A DNA stretch of 64,000 nt from Prevotella sp. (GCA_017449025.1 JAFSKJ010000069.1:1-64000), one strand, 5' to 3'. Counted from the first letter of the stretch, positions 26,225-33,648 are shown. Made by a program: numbers and translations. Notes: generated by a model from the letters alone, not told the origin.

Positions 26225-27150
26225 TAGTTTTGCTAGAGATTATGGCCGTAGGGGGTGAGAGGACAAATGCCTAGGTAAGCCTGATGCTATATCGTGGGAC
26301 AGATCAACACCGCCCCCTTTTTAGAAGTCTTTAGAGTCTGGACAAAGAATCGAAGCACGTCAATGGACGATGCAGCGTCCACTAAGAGTAAAGTCGATGA
26401 AGATTTTGGCTATAGTCTATAACTTTATTCATTAACAGTAAAACCGGTTAGAAGATGAAACCAAATTCACAGATGACAGTGGGCGAGTTCTTCCGCCAGT
26501 GCGTTGGGATTGACATCTCCAAGAAGAAGTTCACGGCGTGCCTGTACATGTACGACAGGGCAAGCGATGCGGGCTGCTGTACGCAAAGTATCGACTTCTC
26601 AAACACGAAGTCAGGTTTTAACCATATGGTTAAGTGGAGCCGCAAAGAGGCGGTGAAGGGCCGGCCGCTCACATATCTCATGGAGCCGACAGGTTCCTAC
26701 TATGAGAAACTGGCCTACCACCTCAGCAAGATAGGCCAGACGGTCTATGTAGTGCTGCCCAACAAGGCTCGCAAGTGGTGTGAGGCTGAAGGCATCAAGA
26801 CCAAGACCGACGCAATGGATGCACGCTGCCTGGCACTGATGGGCTGTGCATCCAGGAAGCTCAGCCCGTGGTCGCCACCGGCAGAGATCTATCGCGAGTT
26901 GCGTCAGATAACGCGCTTCCATGCAGACTTGTGCAAGGTCCGTACTTCGGTGACGAACCGTATGGAGGCTCTGGACAACATGTACGGACCGGACAAGTCC
27001 GTCCGTAAGCATTGTGAGAAGCTCCTTGAAGAGATTGACAAATTGATGGAGAAGAACGACGAGGCACTGCTTTGCAAGCTGGCAGAGGACAAGGAGCTGG
27101 AGGTCAAGGTGGAACGGATTGCCAGGGCTAAGGGGGTCAGCATACAGACC
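26225..27150 (+). mobile_element. IS110-family insertion sequence remnant
   Basis: Contains the N-terminal two thirds of an IS110 recombinase preceded by a non-coding left end of over 200 nt, as in intact IS110 elements. The right side is missing: recombinase similarity stops near 27145, where unrelated sequence begins. Exact ends cannot be set because IS110 elements lack terminal inverted repeats. The left boundary may be as far out as about 26160. Confidence 0.55.
26234..26440 (+). ncRNA. Candidate IS110 bridge RNA
   Basis: IS110 elements encode a bridge RNA in the non-coding left end upstream of the recombinase. Here an internal TAGTTTTGC promoter element (26225-26233) starts a gene-free stretch that can fold. 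AGGGGGTG near 26249 can pair with CACCGCCCCC near 26308, and TGGACG/CGTCCA near 26365-26380 form a second hairpin. Loop sequences for target and donor pairing were not assigned. This is inferred from position and foldability only. Confidence 0.35.
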
Positions 27151-27198
27151 GCATTATACTCCGATATCGTCAGCATTTTTATTGCGTCGATTATCTGA
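26455..27198 (+). pseudogene. IS110-family DEDD recombinase, 3' truncated
   Basis: Encodes 247 residues versus about 330-400 for intact members. The RuvC-like DEDD domain is present: CVGIDISKKKF (Asp), YLMEPTGSYYEKL (Glu) and KTKTDAMDARCLALMG (Asp, Asp), then the coiled linker. The C-terminal Tnp_20 domain with the catalytic serine is absent, as the frame leaves the family after ERIARAKGVS and ends in unrelated residues. It should not recombine on its own. It could bind RNA, or be complemented by another copy. Confidence 0.75.
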
Positions 27199-27224
27199 TT
27201 TACCGTTAGTTTTAAGTCTTCCAT
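27150..27224 (-). pseudogene. 5' fragment of an unrecognised minus-strand gene
   Basis: A promoter-like TAACTTTGC (27250-27258, minus strand) is followed after about 25 nt by an ATG at 27224 and codons for MEDLKLTVNQIIDAIKMLTI. This frame then runs antisense into the recombinase. It looks like the first 25 codons of a gene cut off at the IS junction. Product unknown. Confidence 0.3.
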
Positions 27225-27303
27225 ATCCCCTGGCTTTACGTCATGCGATGCAAAGTTACAGGTTTTCCATGACAATCAGTCAAAAAGTGCCTAAAAATCA
27301 GTC

Positions 27304-27408
27304 ATGTGTTGCAACAGAGCCAACAAAGAAGCAAGAGACATCTATGAAATGCTCGGATATAAAAAGATGCCGTTCTGGCGAAAATTGAAAGTTTGTAGTA
27401 CACAGTGA
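27304..27408 (+). pseudogene. Possible GNAT acetyltransferase C-terminal remnant
   Basis: A 34-codon frame includes ANKEARDIYEMLGYKKMPFW, the N-x-x-A-x-x-x-Y-x-x-x-G-[FY] pattern that closes many GNAT acetyltransferases. Nothing upstream encodes the rest of the fold. The interval 27199-27782 otherwise holds only repeats. Confidence 0.25.
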
Positions 27409-27525
27409 AGCAAGAGAGCCTGCGGAAACTACGATGACAGCGAGGGAAACACTAAAATTGGGTCAAAGTTGGGTTAAAGTGGGCTCTTAACTAAAGTTTC
27501 CCACACTCATGAAACGCTGCAAATG

Positions 27526-27745
27526 TAGCCCCGAAGGGACATTAAGACCACAGGCAGGGGTGAAGCCCCTGCTAAAGATGGCGGGTAAAGAAGCCCTGAA
27601 AGGGCGGCAGAATGTTCTTGCGTCCCTTCGGTGGCAAGCCAGCAAAGCTGGAGCGCTGTCACCCCTACGGGGTTAGGATTACATCCTCTTGTTTACAGGG
27701 GTTTTACCCCTGCCTGTGCTCTTTTCAGACCTTCGGCCTTTAGGG
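27526..27745. repeat. Dispersed hairpin cluster, family C (copy 1)
   Basis: A run of short hairpins: GGGGTGAAGCCCC, GCCCTGAAAGGGC, CAGCAAAGCTG, ACCCCTACGGGGT, GGGGTTTTACCCC. The module AAGACCACAGGCAGGGGTGA recurs at 60511-60530. Non-coding. Confidence 0.55.
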
Positions 27746-27782
27746 AGGGATACTTCAATTATTAATAAAAGACAATAACATC

Positions 27783-28152
27783 ATGAACAGAACAAAACGA
27801 TTACTTAGCGTGATGCTCCTTGCCGTCGGCATGGCGACGGGAGCGAGTGCACTCGACACCGACACGGACGGCTATTATCTCATCGGCTCCGTGCAGGACT
27901 GGCAGGACTTTGCAGCAATAGTAAACAACCAAGTTAATACTAAAGCCAATGCTAAAGCTGTTCGCCGGAAAATATACAGTTCCTTCATCAGGTCTGGGGA
28001 CATTCAGCGCGAAGGCGAAGTTCACGCTGACGGAGGGTCTGAAGGCATACTACTGCAAGAACTGCTTGGGAGAGCGGTCGGGAGTTTATTCGCATTATTT
28101 ACAGGGATGGCAACATGCATTGACCAAAACAATTCGTAATGGTATATTTTAA
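27783..28152 (+). pseudogene. Secreted GLUG-type surface protein, internally deleted
   Basis: The frame from 27783 encodes signal peptide MNRTKRLLSVMLLAVGMATGASA and DGYYLIGSVQDWQDFAAIVN, which matches the GLUG modules of the 1437-residue protein. After TKANAK (about 27955) this frame turns to nonsense. The +1 frame there reads SSGLGTFSAKAKFTLTEG then LKAYYCKN, resembling the domain SIGYATFCSPYALDFSN in the 36274 gene. So the N-terminus and a piece of a C-terminal domain are joined out of frame, the mark of a large internal deletion. It probably gives no functional product. Confidence 0.6.
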
Positions 28153-28218
28153 TCGACTTTTCTTGGTAAATAGAAAGAAAATGTTTATCTTTGCAGCCAA
28201 AAGTTGATTATAATATAC
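28142..28218. promoter_or_regulatory. hipBST promoter and inverted-repeat operator
   Basis: A 20-bp inverted repeat, GTATATTTTAATCGACTTTT (28142-28161) and AAAAGTTGATTATAATATAC (28199-28218), matches at 18 of 20 positions. The -7 element TATCTTTGC (28186-28194) lies between the arms, and hipB starts 4 nt after the right arm. HipB proteins repress their own operon by binding such repeats, so this is the likely operator. Confidence 0.7.
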
Positions 28219-28222
28219 TATT

Positions 28223-28423
28223 ATGAATCTAAGAGAGGTGGTTAAGGAGCGCCGAGGCGTCTTGGGAATATCCCAATTGGACTTGGCAGAGATGGCAGGC
28301 ATCAGCCTGGCCACGGTAAAAGATATTGAACGTGGTGCGGGAAATCCGTCGATGAAAACCGTAACACGGATTTTGGAGGTGTTGGGGCTTGAAATGCAGT
28401 TCCGTATCAGACAAACGGGATAA
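28223..28423 (+). CDS. hipB: HipB-like Xre antitoxin/repressor
   Basis: Encodes 66 residues, a single helix-turn-helix of the Xre type (ISQLDLAEMAGISLATVKDIERG). It is short, as expected for HipB of split HipBST modules. First gene of a three-gene operon, it would bind the 20-bp inverted repeat just upstream and repress transcription. Family level is clear. The specific role as HipB follows from the two partners downstream. Confidence 0.85.
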   Translation: MNLREVVKERRGVLGISQLDLAEMAGISLATVKDIERGAGNPSMKTVTRILEVLGLEMQFRIRQTG

Positions 28424-28453
28424 ATGGTTATTGTTTAACGGTTATTGTTTAAC

Positions 28454-28783
28454 ATGAGACAGTTGGAAGTATATGTAAATGAAGTAAAGGCTGGATTGCT
28501 GACGGAGCTGAATCCTGGCAAAGGATATACGTTTGCCTATAATGCTGAGTATGTCGCATCGGACTTTCCTCCAGTCTCGCTAACGCTGCCAAAGAAGATG
28601 GAGGCGTATGAGTCAGAGAGTCTATTTCCGTTTTTTACGAACTTGCTGCCAGAAGGAGCCAACAGGAAGGTGGTCTGCAGAGAAAAGCGGATTGATACCA
28701 GTGACTTCTTCGGTATGCTGATGGCAACAGTAGGAACGGATATGATAGGGTCCGTGAATTTTCGGGAGGTAGAGAATGATTGA
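28454..28783 (+). CDS. hipS: HipS-like protein (HipA N-terminal subdomain)
   Basis: Encodes 109 residues from ATG 28454, preferred over the TTG three codons upstream. Matches the HipA N-terminal domain on its own: MRQLEVYVNEVKAGLLTEL, LPEGANRKVV and DFFGMLMATVGTDMIGSVNF. In the E. coli HipBST system the separate HipS acts as the antitoxin against the HipT kinase. The 8-bp overlap with the next gene implies coupled translation and a fixed stoichiometry. Confidence 0.82.
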   Translation: MRQLEVYVNEVKAGLLTELNPGKGYTFAYNAEYVASDFPPVSLTLPKKMEAYESESLFPFFTNLLPEGANRKVVCREKRIDTSDFFGMLMATVGTDMIGSVNFREVEND

Positions 28784-29783
28784 AATAAAATATTGTCCAT
28801 CGACATTGGCTGAAGGATATGACACCTACAGTCCACAAGCAGTAAAGCGACTGTTTGACGGGAAGCGTGTGTCTCCATTCCTGGACTTCAACATCAACGA
28901 ACTAAAGCAGTCGGATGTCATTGTCAGGGCCATACAGCGTATATCGGTATCGGGTGTACAGGAAAAGTTCTCTGCCGTCATAGACCAGAACAGGATTCGT
29001 ATTGCGGAGAGCAGTGAGCGTGCTACGTATATCATCAAGCCTGCACCTTGGGATGAAATGATAGCAACAAGGAAGCAGATACCAGCCAACGAACACGTGA
29101 CGATGCAGATAGCGCGTCAGGTATATGGTATCATAACTGCTGAGAATGGGTTGTGCTTCACAAAGGGCAATCAGGCTGTTTATCTCACAAAGAGGTTTGA
29201 CATTCTGCCTGACGGCACAAAGGCAGAAATGGAGGATTTTGCAGTGCTTATAGGACGCAATGAGCAGACAGACGGCACCTATTTCAAGTATAGCGGCTGT
29301 TATGAGGACATTGCAAAGTGCATCAGGAGGTATATCCCTGCATGGATGGTTGATATGGAACGGTTCTTCGAGCTGGTGGTGTTCAACTATATCTATGCCA
29401 ATGGTGATGACCACCTGAAGAACTTTTCTATTATCAGACAAGGCGGTGACTATCGGCTTGCTCCGGCTTACGATCTGCTGAACACGAGTCTTCATGTAAT
29501 TGGGGATGACTTCGGCCTGGATGGAGGACTGTCTCCAGAAATTGAGAAAAGTGACGTGATGGACAGAACGGGACATCCGTGTCGGCTGGACCTTGAGCGA
29601 TTCGGAGCGAAGATAGGGCTGACTGATGCTCGTGTAAAGCGTGTTTTAGATAAGTATATGGCTGTGCCGGAACTGACCATGAAACTTATAGAGAACAGCT
29701 TCCTGAACGATAAGATGAAAAGAAAGTATCTGCGAATTGTGGACGAGCGCATCAAAAGATTTATCAGAAAGTCGGAATTCTGA
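28776..29783 (+). CDS. hipT: HipT-like serine/threonine kinase toxin
   Basis: Encodes 335 residues, a HipA C-terminal kinase without the N-terminal subdomain. The glycine-rich loop region reads ISVSGVQEKFSA with serines at 57 and 59, the same positions I recall for the autophosphorylated pair in E. coli HipT. The catalytic loop is NGDDHLKNFSI (about 209-219) and the metal-binding DFG-like motif is LAPAYDLLNT. HipT phosphorylates tryptophanyl-tRNA synthetase in E. coli. The target here is unknown. All catalytic motifs look intact, so the module is probably active. Confidence 0.85.
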   Translation: MIEIKYCPSTLAEGYDTYSPQAVKRLFDGKRVSPFLDFNINELKQSDVIVRAIQRISVSGVQEKFSAVIDQNRIRIAESSERATYIIKPAPWDEMIATRKQIPANEHVTMQIARQVYGIITAENGLCFTKGNQAVYLTKRFDILPDGTKAEMEDFAVLIGRNEQTDGTYFKYSGCYEDIAKCIRRYIPAWMVDMERFFELVVFNYIYANGDDHLKNFSIIRQGGDYRLAPAYDLLNTSLHVIGDDFGLDGGLSPEIEKSDVMDRTGHPCRLDLERFGAKIGLTDARVKRVLDKYMAVPELTMKLIENSFLNDKMKRKYLRIVDERIKRFIRKSEF

Positions 29784-29993
29784 AGAAAAACGCCCCATAA
29801 GACTCCTTTTCCGTTCTATCGACTCTCATTCTCATTTCCCTGCTTGCATGGTCTATCGTGACTATAGCACAGATCAACATCGGGCGAACCACTCACGGTT
29901 CGCCCGACGTAATTTCATAAGACTTTTCATCTGACAGGTTTTTGTTTTTTCAAAAAAGCAATTAATGTGCTTGGAGTATTCAAAAAACAATTC

Positions 29994-30080
29994 GACCTGT
30001 AAGGTTGACCTGCTGTATGACCGCAAAGCGGTCGCCGCTCAATGCCGAAGACGCCTACAGCGTCATTTCAACCGAACACT
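29994..30080. repeat. Family B element, internally deleted copy
   Basis: Opens GACCTGTAAGGTTG and closes near CATTTCAACCG, matching the ends of the 61047-61282 element. It retains only the GACCGCAAAGCGGTC and GACGCCTACAGCGTC hairpins. It runs directly into the inverted-repeat element at 30054. The interval 29784-30654 carries no gene. Confidence 0.6.
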
Positions 30081-30490
30081 ACGGAATTTTCAGAAAAAGG
30101 GTGTCAGGGTGACAGAACGTCCTGCCACAAAGCGTTTGCACCCTGTTTGAGGGTGACAGAGGGTGACAGGAGGGTGACAGGTCGCTGACAATGGACTTTA
30201 CACACTTAGTGCCATTGGATTTCCGTAAAGTGGCACTTTAGCGTCGTAAAGTGGCACTTTAGCGCCGTAAAGTGGCACTTTAGCTCAGATAACATTATTG
30301 CCGCGAAGTGCAGGAATACCAGCAAGGCGGCAAGCGCCGCTGCTATCTCATAGCCCGCAAATCCTGTCACCCTTCTGTCACCCTCTGTCACCCTCAAACA
30401 GGGTGCAAACCCTTTGTGGCAGGACGTTCTGTCACCCTGACACCCTTTTTCTGAAAATTCCGTAGTGTTCGATTGAAATGACGCTGAAAG
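30054..30490. repeat. MITE-like element with about 128-bp terminal inverted repeats
   Basis: Left arm 30054-30181 is nearly the exact reverse complement of right arm 30363-30490, with only a handful of mismatches. Each arm contains GTGTCAGGGTGACAGAACG and a run of GGGTGACAG direct repeats. The 180-bp centre holds three AAAGTGGCACTTTA palindromes of family A. No transposase is inside, so it would depend on one in trans. Confidence 0.75.
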
Positions 30491-30654
30491 ATGAGTTCGG
30501 GATAATTTGTGGCTTAGCTTGGCAACACCTATAGCATAGTAAGTTCCACTACACACGTTGATGTTTCTGAAAAATGGTGGCTATTACCAAGAAAGCACAT
30601 AAATAGACAATAGCCAATATCGAAATGTTCATTCTAATTGTCTTATGTTACTTG

Positions 30655-30849
30655 TCATAGATTAACTATGAGCAAAAAAAACTGTTGGTCGAGCTGGCTA
30701 CGGATAGAAGATAATTCTCCATAGACAACACTTAGTACTACGCATTCGTATTCAGGTAGAATCTCTGGGAGCAAAGACAGATATCCTGCTTTCTGGAAAT
30801 GAATGAGCACATCAGCATCTAAAACAATCTTTATCTTATTCTTTCCCAT
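30655..30849 (-). CDS. PIN-like protein, probably truncated
   Basis: Encodes 64 residues. The start KIKIVLDADVLIHFQKAGYL has the first acidic residue and fold start of PIN-type nucleases, and a later YGEL fits the second acidic motif. PIN toxins usually have 120-150 residues. The last acidic motifs are missing, and an 8-T run lies just before the stop, though skipping bases there does not reopen a long frame. It overlaps the ImmA-like gene by 14 bp as third gene of that operon. It could be a degenerate toxin. Confidence 0.5.
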   Translation of the reverse strand: MGKNKIKIVLDADVLIHFQKAGYLSLLPEILPEYECVVLSVVYGELSSIRSQLDQQFFLLIVNL

Positions 30850-31549
30850 CAGTAATCTGATTTAAAAGCTCTATATAATGACCCTCGGAAATTTTATCCA
30901 ATTCGTAAAGCCTGCGAGCATTGCTACCGAAGTCACCAAGCGTTACGTTTTCATTACCCTTATTATACAATGAAAGATCATATCCATTAACTCGGGCCAC
31001 TTCGGAAATGGTGAAACCAAGAAATCTTTCAATATCTGACTCACTAATTAATGAAAGAGACCGTAGCCTATAAACCATTGCTTCATGAGAAACGGAGAAT
31101 AGTTGTTCTAATCTAAGGATTGTTGCAACTGTAAGTCCTTCCCTCATTTCGTTTAATGGTATTTCACCCTTTATACCTTGGGCTGGCATAAGTAAGTTGG
31201 ATGCAAATAGGTCTGCATCTTTCTCACCCTGTGGTTTCTCGCCATCTTTCCTACAAACATGAGGCATTGGCTCTGGATCAAAATACAGATGATATAACTC
31301 ATGAGCAGCTGTAAAATGCTGCCTGCCTCTTGTTGAGTTACTATTAATTAGCATAAACCGAAACCTCTTGTCGGGAGTCTGCAAAGACAAACCATAAGCA
31401 TTTTCTGACAATGGTCTGTACCTTGTTAGAATACCCAATTTTAGTAGCAGACTTTTAACATGGATTGGCTCGTTTTCATTCAAGCCTGCTTCTATTCGGA
31501 GTTTTGAAGCATAATTTGCAGCCAATTCTTTCGTCAATCTCTTAGCCAT
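30836..31549 (-). CDS. ImmA/IrrE-family zinc metallopeptidase
   Basis: Encodes 237 residues. The zinc motif AAHELYHLYF (HExxH) lies at about residue 80, with a downstream acidic ligand in EKDADLFASNLLMPA, the standard ImmA/IrrE layout. Such peptidases cleave a partner Xre repressor and so lift repression, as ImmA does to ImmR. It overlaps its Xre partner by 8 bp upstream and the PIN-like gene by 14 bp downstream, so the three are one operon. A toxin-antitoxin or mobile-element control role is likely. Confidence 0.85.
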   Translation of the reverse strand: MAKRLTKELAANYASKLRIEAGLNENEPIHVKSLLLKLGILTRYRPLSENAYGLSLQTPDKRFRFMLINSNSTRGRQHFTAAHELYHLYFDPEPMPHVCRKDGEKPQGEKDADLFASNLLMPAQGIKGEIPLNEMREGLTVATILRLEQLFSVSHEAMVYRLRSLSLISESDIERFLGFTISEVARVNGYDLSLYNKGNENVTLGDFGSNARRLYELDKISEGHYIELLNQITDGKE

Positions 31550-31868
31550 TGAGCAATCTCTCCATTTTCAGATAAGACAATACTAAATGCTTAAAAGAAG
31601 CTATCTCCTCCATATCTTCTTTTGACAAGCCTTCTGTACGGAAAGCACAAATCAGTTCACTCTTGACAGCTTCCTCATCCTCTTCGTAAAGCATAGCCAA
31701 GTCACAACCCATGATATTTGCAAACTTCTCAAGGATTTCCATAGGGGGTTCTCTTCGACCATCCTCATAGTTTGAATAAGCTGATCTCCCTATTCCCAGA
31801 AATCCTGCCACTTGCTCTTGCTTCATACCATTGGCAGTCCTAAGTAATTTCATGTTTCTGCTCAGCAT
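31542..31868 (-). CDS. Xre-family repressor, partner of ImmA-like peptidase
   Basis: Encodes 108 residues. N-terminal HTH: LRTANGMKQEQVAGFLGIGR, then AYSNYEDGRREPPMEIL. The C-terminal helical part (SELICAFRTEGLSKEDMEEIASF) is typical of repressors paired with ImmA/IrrE peptidases and is the probable cleavage or dimer region. First gene of the leftward operon. Its promoter is covered by an 11-bp inverted repeat, the likely site of self-repression. Confidence 0.85.
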   Translation of the reverse strand: MLSRNMKLLRTANGMKQEQVAGFLGIGRSAYSNYEDGRREPPMEILEKFANIMGCDLAMLYEEDEEAVKSELICAFRTEGLSKEDMEEIASFKHLVLSYLKMERLLNG

Positions 31869-31892
31869 AATAGTTTCTTCAATTTGGTTTGC

Positions 31893-31937
31893 GTGGCAAA
31901 ATTAAGCATTTATTCGCAAATCTCCAAATTTTGCCAC
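31893..31937 (-). promoter_or_regulatory. Promoter and operator of the Xre/ImmA operon
   Basis: Inverted repeat GTGGCAAAATT (31893-31903) / AATTTTGCCAC (31927-31937), arms 34 bp apart centre to centre. The left arm contains the minus-strand -7 element TAATTTTGC (31896-31904), so repressor binding would block the promoter. Confidence 0.65.
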
Positions 31938-32057
31938 ACATAATTAACTTCTTTTGCAGTTGTGGTGGTTGTCTATGTTGTCGTTTTTTTGTGCACTGCG
32001 CTTTACTCGTTCAAGAAGTTTAACGTCACATAAGCATCCTTTTTGTGAAAAAATGCG

Positions 32058-32066
32058 TACCTTTGC
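32058..32066 (+). promoter_or_regulatory. Promoter -7 element for the membrane AraC regulator
   Basis: TACCTTTGC, about 60 nt before ATG 32128. It rules out translation from the earlier in-frame ATG at 31954. Confidence 0.65.
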
Positions 32067-32127
32067 ATGCGCATTGCGAGCGAAGCTGTCACCTATGCGG
32101 CGTTTCTGCAAGGCGGATAACAAAAAG

Positions 32128-33342
32128 ATGACAGACATTTTTGGGCAAACACCTACACAGTTAGAGCTGTTTTTCATACTCTACGGCGTGACGGGAGCAG
32201 TACCGCTCATCGCCGCCCTCTACCTGCTGCTGCGCCGGGGCAATGCCATCGCTCCCGACATCACGCCGCCGCTGCGGCTGCGCTGTTGGGCTGCGTCGCT
32301 CTTAGCCGTAACATCCCTCAGCCATGTGTGGTGGCTGCTTTTCCTAATCTGTTCGCGCGAAATCTATTCCGTGGGCTATGTGTTGGTGGTCGTGGTCGAC
32401 GGCGTGACGCTGCTCACCACCATCGCCGGCACGCTGCTCTCCATGCTCCAGGACCGCCGGCGGCCTATATGGCCCGCCCTTGTGGCCATAATACCGTTCG
32501 CGGCGATTTGCGGAGTGTTCATAGTCCATCCCAGTGACCAGTTCAAGCAGATTGCCATTGCCTACATCATGTTGCTCTACTTGATCTTCACCACATACAT
32601 GGTGTTTGCCGTCAGACGATACGGACAATGGCTGAACGAGAACTATGCCGACTTAGAGAACAAGAAGGTGTGGCTGAGCCAGGTGGTGGCGCTCGGCTGC
32701 ATGCTGTTTTTCATCCTCTATTTACTCGTTGCCAACCTCGTCTTAATCTACTTCATGCACTTCGTTGAACTCGTGTTGTGCGGCCTGCTGCTGTGGCGCG
32801 TAGAGACGCTGCCCCAGTTGGACAGCAAAGACGCCCCCGACAGCCTCACCCTCAACGTCTCTCGCGAATCAGAGGAGACCAGCCGCACGCCTTCCGACAG
32901 AGCAACGGAAGAGCCTGCCTCCACCCTACCCTCTGCGGGAGAGGCCATGGACGACGGGGCCGTGGGTGCGGTCGTCGCCAACATCGATCTCGCCCAGACA
33001 GAACAGCTGTTGGCAGAGCGCTGCGTGGCCACACAGCTTTATCTGCAGCACGACCTTACCCTGCAGCAGCTTGCCTACACCATTGGCACCAACCGCTTCT
33101 ATCTCAGCCAGTATTTCTCCCGTCAGGGCATCACCTACAACATCTACATCAACAATCTTCGCATCAACCACTTCATCAGCCGCTGCCAAGAGGCCACCGC
33201 TGCCGGACAGCCCGTCATAGCCCAGCATCTGGCCAGAGAAAGCGGCTACCGCAGCTACAGCACCTTCAGCCTGGCCTTCAAGCAGCGCACAGGGCAGAGC
33301 GTGACAGCGTGGATGCACGACACGGACACAAAGATGCCGTAG
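32128..33342 (+). CDS. Polytopic membrane AraC-family regulator
   Basis: Encodes 404 residues from ATG 32128. Six or seven transmembrane helices occupy about residues 12-240 (for example LELFFILYGVTGAVPLIAAL and VGYVLVVVVDGVTLLTTIAG). A polar linker follows to about 290, then an AraC double HTH (about 300-400) with LTLQQLAYTIGTNRFYLSQYF and ARESGYRSYSTFSLAFKQRT. Membrane-tied AraC regulators are common in Prevotella and Bacteroides. The signal is unknown. The next gene on the strand is a surface-protein gene whose upstream region has four spaced TTTCAAAATATGCAA-type repeats, possible binding sites. Confidence 0.82.
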   Translation: MTDIFGQTPTQLELFFILYGVTGAVPLIAALYLLLRRGNAIAPDITPPLRLRCWAASLLAVTSLSHVWWLLFLICSREIYSVGYVLVVVVDGVTLLTTIAGTLLSMLQDRRRPIWPALVAIIPFAAICGVFIVHPSDQFKQIAIAYIMLLYLIFTTYMVFAVRRYGQWLNENYADLENKKVWLSQVVALGCMLFFILYLLVANLVLIYFMHFVELVLCGLLLWRVETLPQLDSKDAPDSLTLNVSRESEETSRTPSDRATEEPASTLPSAGEAMDDGAVGAVVANIDLAQTEQLLAERCVATQLYLQHDLTLQQLAYTIGTNRFYLSQYFSRQGITYNIYINNLRINHFISRCQEATAAGQPVIAQHLARESGYRSYSTFSLAFKQRTGQSVTAWMHDTDTKMP

Positions 33343-33356
33343 GCATCAGAATACTC

Positions 33357-33495
33357 TGTCTATGTTGTCGTAATCATTCAGCGACAACTAAGACAACTTG
33401 GACAACACACTACTGCTGCTAACGCGGTCTTCGGAGTTCAGAAAAGTTGTATTAGTTATCTATGTTGTCGTAATCATTCAACGACAACTTGGACT
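33357..33495. repeat. TTGTCGT palindrome repeats (two copies)
   Basis: CTATGTTGTCGTAATCATTC followed by A(G/A)CGACAACT occurs at 33360-33392 and 33458-33490. A further copy lies at 60778-60810, and a truncated one near 31972. Each forms a TTGTCGT/ACGACAA hairpin. The interval 33343-33747 has no gene. Confidence 0.55.
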
Positions 33496-33504
33496 ACAGC
33501 ATAC

Positions 33505-33591
33505 TTTCAAAAAATGCAATCGGAGTTCCAAAATATGCAAAATGGATACGAGGAGTTTCAAAATATGCAATAGCTGTTTCAAAATATGCAA
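33505..33591 (+). promoter_or_regulatory. Four iteron-like TTTCAAAATATGCAA repeats
   Basis: Units begin at 33505 (TTTCAAAAAATGCAA), 33526 (TTCCAAAATATGCAA), 33556 and 33577 (both TTTCAAAATATGCAA). Spacings are 21, 30 and 21 bp, so pairs lie on the same helix face. They end 50 bp before the next promoter, as expected of activator binding sites. A dispersed-repeat origin is also possible. Confidence 0.5.
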
Positions 33592-33640
33592 AATCTTTCG
33601 GAAAAAGCTTTTCGGGTGCGGTTATTTGGAGAATTATTTG

Positions 33641-33648
33641 TAATTTTG
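33641..33648 (+). promoter_or_regulatory. Promoter -7 element for the broken 33748 gene
   Basis: TAATTTTG with TTTGG at 33625-33629 upstream. The leader is about 95 nt. Confidence 0.5.

Noticed and set aside
30206..30556. 116-codon minus-strand frame with repeated KCHFT units
   Set aside because: It is only the translation of the palindromic repeats in the inverted-repeat element, without family similarity or start context.
33505..33591. Plasmid-type replication iterons
   Set aside because: No Rep protein or AT-rich origin is nearby. The position before a promoter fits regulatory sites better.
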